A stretch of DNA of 64,000 nucleotides, from NCBI GenBank assembly GCA_963843285.1, contig CAWJJO010000002.1:310001-374000 (forward strand), written 5' to 3'. Position numbers and translations under genes: made by a program. This DNA is from CAZDDB01 sp963843285 (GTDB taxonomy: Bacteria; Acidobacteriota; HRBIN11; JAKEFK01). Of this stretch, positions 42,672-49,317 are shown piece after piece. Within the stretch, counting starts at the first letter, position 1; each line of letters begins with the position of its first letter. The notes under the pieces are model-generated. The model made no database searches and was not told where the DNA came from. It worked only from the letters and a program-made list of their open reading frames with translations.

Positions 42672-43433
42672 ATGAATGATCATCCGGTTCGCGATCTGAT
42701 TCACGAAGTCGGTGAACTTGAGCAGGAAGCTCTGCCTCCTGATTCCGCGCTGCCTTCGCTCGCGATTCCGGAGATTTCCACAGCAAAGCTCATTGTCTTT
42801 CAGATTTTGTTTTATGTTGTTGCTTTCGGGATTCGCGCGTCTTTTCTGGAGGGTCCAGGACTCATTTCTCTTTTCAAGCACTTCATAAAACCGGAAAACA
42901 CTCTGGCGCACAGGCCGTCGATCCTGTTTGATTTCTTTTTGTACATGACCGTTGCCTGTCAGTTCTTTCCCCTTCCCTCTCTGCCGCCGATAGCGGGCAC
43001 GGCAAGACTTTTCCCGCCAGTCATTGTTGCGGTTGTCGGTGCACTGGGAACCTGCATTGCTAACCTCAATGATTATGCGATTCTGGGGATGCTTTTCCGG
43101 CATCACAAAGTGCGGAAGATACGGGACATCCATACCTACCGCCGGTTGTTGAATTTTTTCGACCGCTATTCCTTCCTGACCCTTTCGTGTGCAGCATTTT
43201 TACCGCTCCCAATTGATCCGATTCGTCTTCTCGCAATCTCCCGGGCGTATCCATACTGGAAGTATATTGGAGCTACGTTTGTGGGGAGATTTCCCCGCTA
43301 CCTGCTGCTCGCTTATCTTGCAAAAGAATTGCCGTGGAAGTATGTACTGGTTCTTTTTGCTGTCTTATCGCTTCCTCCACTCATCAAACTCATTTCTGAT
43401 ATCATAAGAAAGAGGCGTCACAAGACCATTTAG
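42672..43433 (+). CDS. VTT/SNARE-associated-domain (DedA-like) membrane protein
   Basis: A 253-residue integral membrane protein; ATG 42672 is taken as start, with ATG 42651 as an alternative that begins inside a repeat. Five or so hydrophobic segments are visible (KLIVFQILFYVVAFGIRASF; LFPPVIVAVVGALGTCIANL; YRYLLLAYLAKELPW-like). The GTCIANLNDYAILG and FLPLPIDPIRLLAISRAYPY parts resemble VTT/DedA proteins, which are implicated in lipid flipping and membrane homeostasis. The typical re-entrant motif is only partly evident, so the family call is moderately sure. Confidence 0.6.
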   Translation: MNDHPVRDLIHEVGELEQEALPPDSALPSLAIPEISTAKLIVFQILFYVVAFGIRASFLEGPGLISLFKHFIKPENTLAHRPSILFDFFLYMTVACQFFPLPSLPPIAGTARLFPPVIVAVVGALGTCIANLNDYAILGMLFRHHKVRKIRDIHTYRRLLNFFDRYSFLTLSCAAFLPLPIDPIRLLAISRAYPYWKYIGATFVGRFPRYLLLAYLAKELPWKYVLVLFAVLSLPPLIKLISDIIRKRRHKTI

Positions 43434-43442
43434 GAATTGTTT

Positions 43443-43643
43443 GTGATTGGACGGTTTTTCAGCCGGGTGTTCTACTGGAGCTATTCTCGTGGCTCCTGGC
43501 AATGGGACCTTTTTTGCCTGTTCTTTTTGCTGGTGATTTTCACGACGCCGCAGAACTTACTGCTTCAGTACACTCGTAATCCGCTGAGTCCGGAGCAGAT
43601 CCACCAAATTCTCCTCGGCTGGCTGCACAGCCTCGGATTGTAG
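43443..43643 (+). CDS. small single-pass membrane protein
   Basis: A 66-residue protein starting at GTG 43443, with AGGA 7 nt upstream. IGRFFSRVFYWSYSRGSWQW precedes one hydrophobic helix (DLFCLFFLLVIFTTPQNLLL). It begins 9 bp after the VTT gene and is probably in the same operon. I recognise no family. Confidence 0.5.
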   Translation: MIGRFFSRVFYWSYSRGSWQWDLFCLFFLLVIFTTPQNLLLQYTRNPLSPEQIHQILLGWLHSLGL

Positions 43644-43742
43644 CGGCGGAACCAGACGCTTTCTCATTCGAAAATATTGAAAGGGGCCAGCTTCTCTGAT
43701 ACAATAAAGGTTTATCTCCCTTGGTATTTATGGAGTTGCGGA

Positions 43743-44021
43743 ATGCGAGTGCCGAAAAGAATGGCGGACGATATGGCTGCGCAGATCGTCCAGGATTTGC
43801 TTGCACGCAATTTTATCGATCATCCGGAGAAAGATCGTCTTCTGCAGCTCGTCACAAACGTCCTGATCGAAGAGTTGATGGTCGAGGATAAGGTCGAGGA
43901 AGAAGTTCGCCAGATCCTCAGCACCCACGTCGATGAAATCCAGGCTGCCAACGTCCAGTATCATGAGATGTTTAAGAAGGTAAAAGCCAAACTCCAGCGG
44001 GAAAGGAACCTGATTTTCTAA
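43743..44021 (+). CDS. DUF507 family protein
   Basis: A 92-residue protein; ATG 43743 (GGAG just upstream) starts MRVPKRMADDMAAQIVQDLL. Acidic helical content and the EDKVEEEVRQILSTHVDEIQ segment match DUF507, a family of unknown function. Its stop overlaps the start of a second DUF507 gene (TAATG), so the two products probably form a heteromer. Confidence 0.75.
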   Translation: MRVPKRMADDMAAQIVQDLLARNFIDHPEKDRLLQLVTNVLIEELMVEDKVEEEVRQILSTHVDEIQAANVQYHEMFKKVKAKLQRERNLIF

Positions 44022-44308
44022 TGTTACGACTGAGCAGGGAGAAGATTACAAGGATCTCGCATCAAATCGCTGAGGCCCTTCGTGTGGATCCAGACGTGAT
44101 CCTCAAGACGGACTTGAATGAAATCCGTCTCGAAATCATGAAGCTCATCAACAGCCGTTTGAAAATTGATGAGCTGTTGGATGTAAAAGTGCGGGAACGG
44201 ATCGCTTCGTTTCGTAGAAAGATTCCGGAAGGAGGGCAGGAGTGGCAAATCCTGTACCGCCGCTATTACGAAGAAGAGCTGAACGTCCTTGGCAAAGCCC
44301 CAAGGTAA
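44021..44308 (+). CDS. DUF507 family protein (second, adjacent copy)
   Basis: A 95-residue protein, MLRLSREKITRISHQIAEAL, with DEIRLEIMKLI-like and KVRERIASFRRKIPEGGQEW segments typical of the family. It shares the general pattern but little identity with the upstream copy, so the duplication is old. It ends 8 bp from the converging STN-domain gene. Confidence 0.75.
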   Translation: MLRLSREKITRISHQIAEALRVDPDVILKTDLNEIRLEIMKLINSRLKIDELLDVKVRERIASFRRKIPEGGQEWQILYRRYYEEELNVLGKAPR

Positions 44309-44316
44309 GCACGCTC

Positions 44317-44832
44317 TTATTTTTCTACGCTAACTACATTTCCTTCAACTACATAACCCAGGCCGTGTGTGCGGCAGACAAGATCGAGCGCCTGATCCCA
44401 GGGCACATCCGTTAATTTCATTGTCAGGGTCCCTTTCACCGAAGGATCGATGATCAGATTCATCTCGCTAAAGTCTGCAATAAACCTGAAGAAATCGCGG
44501 ATATCGACGTCCTTAAAATCAAAACTGATCAGTTCGCCGGTCCACTTCGACTGATCTGTCATCGAATCTCGAGGCAGAGGTTCTTTCTTTACAGATGATT
44601 CTATTGCCTCTTTTTGTTGATCTTCCAAACGGAGAGTCTCGGTAGTCTTTTCCCAATCAATTTGATCCGCTTTGAATTTCAGCACCGTTCCGTCTTTTTC
44701 TTTTAGAACGGTCTCCTGTGGATTCTGACGGACCAGCTCACCAGAAAACTTCTTTCCATCCTTGCGCACGACGCTGTATCCAAACGCGATTGTTCCGGAC
44801 ATAAGAATCACGGCCAGCGTTCGTATCAACAT
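44317..44832 (-). CDS. exported protein with a secretin/TonB short N-terminal (STN) domain
   Basis: A 171-residue protein with signal peptide (LIRTLAVILMSGTIAFGYS). Residues about 95-170 (ISFDFKDVDIRDFFRFIADF; NLIIDPSVKGTLTMKL; VPWDQALDLVCRTHGLGYVV) match the STN domain of PilQ-type secretins. The secretin pore domain is absent and the frame ends cleanly after VVSVEK, so this is a stand-alone STN protein rather than a visible truncation. It follows the PH-domain gene with a 4-nt gap. It might assist a secretin encoded elsewhere. Confidence 0.7.
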   Translation of the reverse strand: MLIRTLAVILMSGTIAFGYSVVRKDGKKFSGELVRQNPQETVLKEKDGTVLKFKADQIDWEKTTETLRLEDQQKEAIESSVKKEPLPRDSMTDQSKWTGELISFDFKDVDIRDFFRFIADFSEMNLIIDPSVKGTLTMKLTDVPWDQALDLVCRTHGLGYVVEGNVVSVEK

Positions 44833-44836
44833 AGGA

Positions 44837-45457
44837 CTACATCCTTCTCAGGATCTCCTTCCGTTTCTCCTGGTACTCCTCTTCAGTAATCATATTTCGC
44901 GATTTCAGTTGCGCAAGTTCCTCCAGCAGCTGCGTGGAGGATGCTTGTACGCCGGGGAAGGCTGCAGAAGGTTCCAGTTCAGATTTTGCATTCAACATGG
45001 CCTGTTTGAAAGCAATCGGGTTGGAAATCCGGTCCAGAGTATTGATCACCTCGTCCGAAGCGGTAAGAATCTTGATCGTGCCGTATCCAAAGATGCGCCC
45101 AAGCCAGCTTTGCTGCAGGATCACATCGTTAATCTTATTCAGTGAGGAATCGAGGATCCTTTTGCTCAAAAAACCGCTGACATGAAGTACACGAAAGGTG
45201 GTTACAATGAAAGCCTCGTTGTGCCACCGGAGAAAATCTCCAACCATGGAGAGCACCGTGACGAGAGCCAGTACCCCAAATACGTAAGGGAAGAAAACAG
45301 GCGCGTCAGGCCACTTCTGGATCGCTATATAGCCGGTGATCAATACTGCAAGAATGATCAGTTCTTTGAACATCCCGGATAAGAGTGTAAAGGGATGTCT
45401 TCTGGTACGATTCAGGATTTTTTCGTTTGTGCCGAGCAGTTTTTCGGTGTAACCCAT
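44837..45457 (-). CDS. membrane protein with bacterial PH domain and SHOCT motif
   Basis: A 206-residue protein. KILNRTRRHPFTLLSGMFKE precedes two membrane helices (LIILAVLITGYIAIQKW and YVFGVLALVTVLSMVGDFL). Residues about 80-145 (NEAFIVTTFRVLHVSGFLSK; RIFGYGTIKI) are a YdbS/YdbT-like PH domain. The C-terminal 30 residues, LLEELAQLKSRNMITEEEYQ, form a SHOCT oligomerisation motif. Operon with the STN gene downstream. Function unknown. Confidence 0.75.
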   Translation of the reverse strand: MGYTEKLLGTNEKILNRTRRHPFTLLSGMFKELIILAVLITGYIAIQKWPDAPVFFPYVFGVLALVTVLSMVGDFLRWHNEAFIVTTFRVLHVSGFLSKRILDSSLNKINDVILQQSWLGRIFGYGTIKILTASDEVINTLDRISNPIAFKQAMLNAKSELEPSAAFPGVQASSTQLLEELAQLKSRNMITEEEYQEKRKEILRRM

Positions 45458-45502
45458 CCGTCCATTATAACTGATCGGCGCCGAAGTCCTCTCCTAAATT
45501 CA

Positions 45503-46096
45503 CTATTTCCAGAGTTCAGCCAACCGCGCATCGCGGCCGCAACCCATACGGTAACTATGGTAGTGATCCGGATTCTTTTTGTAGAAATCCTGATGGTATT
45601 CCTCTGCCGGATAGAATTGGGTTGCTGCCACGATTTGCGTTACGACCGCAGGAAAGCGTCCTGAGTTTTCGATGGCTTTCTTTGATTCTTCCGCCAGACG
45701 TTTTTGTGTATCGTTGTGATAGAAGATCGCACTGCGATATTGCGACCCGCCGTCACAGAACTGCTTGTTTGGAGTCGTCGGATCGATGTTATGCCAGTAC
45801 ACTTCCAGAAGTTTGCTGTAGCTGATTTTAGAAGGATCATAAAGTACTTGAACGGATTCGGCATGTCCGGTGATTCCAGCGGATACTTGCTCGTATGTCG
45901 GATTTTCGGTTTGACCGCCGGTGTAACCGGATGTGGTAGCAAGGACACCATCCAGTTTGTCGAATGGCGGTTCCATACACCAGAAGCATCCGCCGGCAAA
46001 GGTCGCTTTTTCGAGCTTTCCATGGGGAGAAGGCGCAGCGGCAATCGCGGAAAACGCAAAGATCAATACGGAAAAAACAAAAACATACTTAGTCAT
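45503..46096 (-). CDS. msrA: peptide methionine (S)-S-oxide reductase, exported
   Basis: A 197-residue enzyme that reduces methionine-S-sulfoxide. The catalytic Cys is in ATFAGGCFWCMEPPFDKL near residue 37, and GYTGGQTENPTYEQVSAGIT and GHAESVQVLYDP are conserved. A signal peptide (FVFSVLIFAFSAIAAAPSPH) places it in the periplasm, where it would repair oxidised envelope proteins. AGGAGG lies upstream of ATG 46096. No msrB is visible nearby. Confidence 0.95.
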   Translation of the reverse strand: MTKYVFVFSVLIFAFSAIAAAPSPHGKLEKATFAGGCFWCMEPPFDKLDGVLATTSGYTGGQTENPTYEQVSAGITGHAESVQVLYDPSKISYSKLLEVYWHNIDPTTPNKQFCDGGSQYRSAIFYHNDTQKRLAEESKKAIENSGRFPAVVTQIVAATQFYPAEEYHQDFYKKNPDHYHSYRMGCGRDARLAELWK

Positions 46097-46160
46097 TAAG
46101 AATACCTCCTGGTATCAAATCAGTTAGTTCCGATTTGGCCGGATTTCTTTCCCTCCGGGC

Positions 46161-47201
46161 TTAAGAATGCAGGCTGGAAGCCTGCGCTCCAAGGAGGTGA
46201 ACCTGAATCGCTTCCGTAATAGGGACTTTGCTGCCGTTTCGAATCGTTATGAAACTGCCGAGGGGTGACTGTTTGGATTCACGGAGAAAAGACCCACAAT
46301 TCCAGACGTGCTGCACAGGCCCATTTTGCAGCGTTGCGGTTCCCGGCCGGTGAGTATGACCAAAAATGACACCGTGTACTCGTCCCGGTCTGCAGCAAAA
46401 AGTGACATAGTGTTCTATGCTGCGCTTCATTGCATCGGTAAGAAATTGTTTCCGCTGCCGGTGTTGGAATCTCTGCTTCCAGGCAGTCACAGGCTGATAG
46501 AATGAGCTGAACCAATCGCGCAAATCCTTGCGCATGGAGACTCCGCTGACAAGATTCTGATAGAGCGAAACGCGCCGGAAGTAGTTCTGACGCAGCCGGA
46601 CGATTTGTTCTCTGGAAAGAGAACCGGTTCTCGAAAAGATCTTTCCCACTTCGTGATTGAACGCCTGGGTCGGATCAAAAAAATGCCCGTGCGTCAAAAT
46701 GACTCTTTCCCCGTTCACTCGAATTGTGTGATGTGGATAAACGACCTGTATCCGTGCATCGGGAACCGTGAGCAGCCCCTGGAGAAAACTTTCAGGAAAC
46801 GTGCGAAAAAACGAGGTTTTGCCGGAAAGTTTCTTTCCATTTCGTAAAGGATGAAGCAGTGAGCGTTCTACGGAATGATAGTCAAAAATACGATAATCAT
46901 GATTTCCGGGTACGTAAATGATCCGGCGCGCGCCTGTTTCGCGAAGTAGAAAGTTGATGAAGTAACGAAAGCCTGCCGCGCGCTTTGCAGGAGCGGCCAG
47001 GATCATCCCTTCCACCGCCTGCGCCCAGTTTGCAAGCTGCAGATCCAGAATGTCTCCCAGCAACACGATTTCTTGCAGCGGAGCAAACGGTGAAAGCTTT
47101 GCAACTAGAGCTTCCGCCGTTCGCATGGAATGAAGTGTGCAGCGGGTATCGCCAAAGTGAAGATCAGAAACTACAAGCGTAGTTGTGCTTTGTCTGATCA
47201 T
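46161..47201 (-). CDS. calcineurin-like metallophosphoesterase
   Basis: A 346-residue phosphoesterase. The five metal-site blocks are in order: VVSDLHFGD (residue 12), LLGDILDLQLAN (48), YVPGNHDYRIFD (95), LTHGHFFDP (170) and IFGHTHRPG (285). UDP-diacylglucosamine hydrolase (LpxH-like) is one possibility, but it is longer than usual and the substrate is open. The last residues LLGAQASSLHS are encoded by a family B repeat unit (46165-46195), so the natural C-terminus was replaced or extended. Copy 4 of the 240-bp repeat begins 5 bp beyond its start codon. Confidence 0.8.
   Translation of the reverse strand: MIRQSTTTLVVSDLHFGDTRCTLHSMRTAEALVAKLSPFAPLQEIVLLGDILDLQLANWAQAVEGMILAAPAKRAAGFRYFINFLLRETGARRIIYVPGNHDYRIFDYHSVERSLLHPLRNGKKLSGKTSFFRTFPESFLQGLLTVPDARIQVVYPHHTIRVNGERVILTHGHFFDPTQAFNHEVGKIFSRTGSLSREQIVRLRQNYFRRVSLYQNLVSGVSMRKDLRDWFSSFYQPVTAWKQRFQHRQRKQFLTDAMKRSIEHYVTFCCRPGRVHGVIFGHTHRPGTATLQNGPVQHVWNCGSFLRESKQSPLGSFITIRNGSKVPITEAIQVHLLGAQASSLHS
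46165..46195. repeat. family B repeat unit forming the end of a coding region
   Basis: GAATGCAGGCTGGAAGCCTG followed by CGCTCCAAGG. Read on the minus strand it supplies the last dozen codons of the metallophosphoesterase gene. Confidence 0.65.
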
Positions 47202-47205
47202 GCTT

Positions 47206-47444
47206 GTAAGGGCTGAGCATTTTCCATGGCAGTGTTGTCCTGGTTGTTACCGGTGGTCATTTCGACTCGTACAACGCACTCGTCAATGCCGAAAAATGCT
47301 CAGTCCGTCTTTCTATGAGCACAATCTGCACGGGGCGCGAAGGGCTGAGCATTTGCGCGCACTTTGTTCAATTTCAAATTGCTTCCCAAGCATACACTAC
47401 TTTTGGGATCTTCAGGTTTTGCTTGGCAAATGCTCAGCCACTAC
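47206..47444 (+). repeat. 240-bp double-hairpin element, copy 4 (family A)
   Basis: Starts GTAAGGGCTGAGCATTTTCC; GAAAAATGCTCAGTCCGTC closes hairpin 1. AAGGGCTGAGCATTTGCG opens hairpin 2, with inner block TTTCAAATTGCTTCCC, and GGCAAATGCTCAGCCACTAC closes it. It is the only copy between two minus-strand genes; its terminal CTA forms the TAG stop of the downstream gene at 47441. Confidence 0.82.
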
Positions 47445-47749
47445 GAATTCGATAGCAGATTTTTTGCTTTTTCGAGAATAGCTTCTTCCACCATTCCCCG
47501 AAACGGTAGAGCGGCCAGCGGTAAACTTCCTTCTATCCGGACTTCGGAAGCGCCGACAGACAATGTCCCAGACAGGTTGAATCCCATCGTTTCAAAGCTG
47601 AACGTGCCCCCGCTTCCGCTCCAGGTCTCCTGCAAATTGTGAATCCGGCCTCCAAACTTTTGTTTCAATTCTCCAATCAGATTTCTGATTCTGGAAGCCG
47701 CTTCCTCTTGAGTGAGCTGATGCGGCACACGGACATCCATCTTTGGCAT
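47441..47749 (-). CDS. polyhydroxyalkanoic acid system (PHA_gran_rgn) family protein
   Basis: A 102-residue protein. PKMDVRVPHQLTQEEAASRI at the N-terminus and the FGGRIHNLQETWSGSGGTFS and LPLAALPFRGMVEEAILEKA segments resemble the small PHA-granule-region family. No PHA synthase or phasin gene is in the window, so a storage-polymer role is not supported by context. The gene begins 2 nt after the response-regulator stop, and its own stop codon is the terminal base triplet of the repeat element. Confidence 0.6.
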   Translation of the reverse strand: MPKMDVRVPHQLTQEEAASRIRNLIGELKQKFGGRIHNLQETWSGSGGTFSFETMGFNLSGTLSVGASEVRIEGSLPLAALPFRGMVEEAILEKAKNLLSNS

Positions 47750-47751
47750 AG

Positions 47752-48180
47752 TTATTCCGCTTTCTGGAGAGGGGATAATTTCCTGATTTTTTCCAGCAGG
47801 TCGTTCGGACTGAATGGTTTGGGAATATAGTCGTCTGCTCCCGCCTCCATCCCTTCGGCTCGCATCAACTCCGACGCCTTTGCCGTAAGAAGGATTACCG
47901 GGATCTTACGGAAATTTTCATCAGTTTTCAACGCGCGGCACAGATCGAAGCCATCCATTCCAGGCATGATGACATCGCTGATAATCAGATCCGGGATCGT
48001 CTGCTTGACCTGATCCAAAGCGCTGTTTCCGTCATCTGCTTCAGAAACGCGATACTCGTCCTGCAGGCACTCTTTGAGCAGCTCGCGGATTTGCGGATTG
48101 TCATCGACTACCAGAATGTGCTGGTCTTTTTGTCCTTTCGATTTTTGGGGAGTGGATTTGCGTCGTTGCGGTGAAGGCAT
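47752..48180 (-). CDS. response regulator receiver protein
   Basis: A single receiver domain of about 142 residues from ATG 48180; TTG 48246 would give 164. HILVVDDNPQIRELLKECLQ, the phospho-acceptor Asp in DLIISDVIMPGMDGFDL, Thr in VILLTAKAS and Lys in YIPKPFSP are all present, and there is no output domain. Its 5-prime end overlaps the degraded histidine-kinase frame by at least 80 bp, and short homopolymers in the overlap make it possible that kinase and receiver were once one hybrid protein. Confidence 0.8.
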   Translation of the reverse strand: MPSPQRRKSTPQKSKGQKDQHILVVDDNPQIRELLKECLQDEYRVSEADDGNSALDQVKQTIPDLIISDVIMPGMDGFDLCRALKTDENFRKIPVILLTAKASELMRAEGMEAGADDYIPKPFSPNDLLEKIRKLSPLQKAE

Positions 48181-48757
48181 CTCCAATCCCGGGCGAGGAA
48201 GAATCGTGCGCGGGATCCTGTATGTGGTCCGCCGGTTGATCTCCAAAATGTGCGCGACCGCTGGGGAGCAAAATCTGGAACTCCGTTCCCGAGTCTTCTT
48301 CGCTCTCTACCCGGATACTGCCCCCGTGCAGGGAAACCAGCTCCCGCAGAAGGGAAAGTCCAACTGCAACTCGAGCTTCATCCACTTCCGCTCCATCTTC
48401 TGATTTTCGAAGCATGTTGAACAGGTTTGGAAGATCCGATTTTGGAATGCCCTTGCCCGAATCACGGATACTAATTTCCAGAAAGTCTTCCTGCCCTTCT
48501 TCACCACTACTTTCCGCAATGGAGATCGAGACTTTTCCCCTGGCAGGAGTAAACCGGAAGGCATTGGAAAGCAGATGATAAAAGACTTCCTCCATCTGAT
48601 CCGCATCAAAATAGGAATCAAGCGATTCGGAAGTCGTGTGAAACGAGAGCTCAATTTGTCGTTTGGATGCGTACGGCTGAAACGCGCCAACGATGTCTCT
48701 CATAAAAGCGACCAGATTCCTGCGCTGGGGTTTCAATTGGATTCTGCCCGACTGCAA
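48101..48757 (-). CDS. histidine kinase, ATP-binding half of a frameshifted gene
   Basis: Continues the kinase from the 48651 reading after a one-base shift near 48817-48820: the correct sequence is LLGNIRHLSRLVSQFHDISR followed by LQSGRIQLKPQ. The HATPase domain has an N-box (EEVFYHLLSNAFRFTP) and a G1 box (IRDSGKGIP), but the G2 box reads VAVGLSLL and lacks one of the usual glycines. The tail GTEFQILLPSGRAHFGDQ resembles the end of hybrid kinases that lead into a receiver. TTG 48757 is the nominal start of this frame but independent translation is doubtful. Confidence 0.65.
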   Translation of the reverse strand: MQSGRIQLKPQRRNLVAFMRDIVGAFQPYASKRQIELSFHTTSESLDSYFDADQMEEVFYHLLSNAFRFTPARGKVSISIAESSGEEGQEDFLEISIRDSGKGIPKSDLPNLFNMLRKSEDGAEVDEARVAVGLSLLRELVSLHGGSIRVESEEDSGTEFQILLPSGRAHFGDQPADHIQDPAHDSSSPGIGDAFTATTQIHSPKIERTKRPAHSGSR

Positions 48758-49298
48758 CCGTGAAATGTCGTGGAACTGACTGACTAATCGAGACAGGTGA
48801 CGGATATTTCCCAGTAGCTGCCTCCAAATGTTCGCGCAAGGATGTGGGGATCTTTCCGTATCTGCCGTTCAGCGCGTTTTCAATCGGCACGGTAATGAGC
48901 GTCAGAGGCGTTCTGAATTCTTCGGCGATGTTCGAAAAAACCATCAGCTTATTTGCCTGTTCATTGCTGATCGAAGCAGCAATCCGGGCGATTTCCTTCT
49001 GTTTCTCCACTTCCGAAAGCGCTTTTTCTCGGCGAGCCTTCTCTTCGATCAACAAACGTTCAATCTTTCCCTTTTCTTCCGAGACAATCCGATCCACTTT
49101 AACTTTTTCTTCTGCAAGCTTCTTGTTCAATTCCCGGAAGCTTTGCTCGGATTCCTGTTGTAGCCGCGTCAATTTGCGGATCCGGTTTCCGTAGATACGA
49201 AGCGCAATGAATACTGCAAGGAGGAGCGGGGAAACGATCAGATAAAGAATGCCCGAACGGGAAATGGATTCCATCAATTCGATCAATTGCTCGAACAA
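48651..49298 (-). CDS. degenerate histidine kinase, membrane and dimerisation half
   Basis: Starts at ATG 49298, 19 nt after metG. One membrane helix (GILYLIVSPLLLAVFIALRI) is followed by a coiled coil (EEKVKVDRIVSEEKGKIERL) and an H-box region reading VFSNIAEEFRTPLTLI. The phospho-accepting His of the usual HEFRTPLT is Glu (codon GAA, more than one base away from CAC/CAT), so autophosphorylation at this site is impossible. The frame leaves the kinase sequence after LREHLEAA and ends at 48651. A frameshift plus loss of the catalytic His points to a decaying gene or a repurposed pseudokinase. Confidence 0.7.
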   Translation of the reverse strand: MFEQLIELMESISRSGILYLIVSPLLLAVFIALRIYGNRIRKLTRLQQESEQSFRELNKKLAEEKVKVDRIVSEEKGKIERLLIEEKARREKALSEVEKQKEIARIAASISNEQANKLMVFSNIAEEFRTPLTLITVPIENALNGRYGKIPTSLREHLEAATGKYPSPVSISQSVPRHFTVAVGQNPIETPAQESGRFYERHRWRVSAVRIQTTN

Positions 49299-49317
49299 CC
49301 TTATCCTCTCTTCTCGA

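Noticed and set aside
20919..47444. CRISPR array or riboswitch as explanation for the recurrent GCTGAGCATTT motif
   Set aside because: The copies are kilobases apart with paired inverted arms, not regularly spaced direct repeats with spacers, and they follow rather than precede most genes, so neither a CRISPR array nor a leader riboswitch fits.
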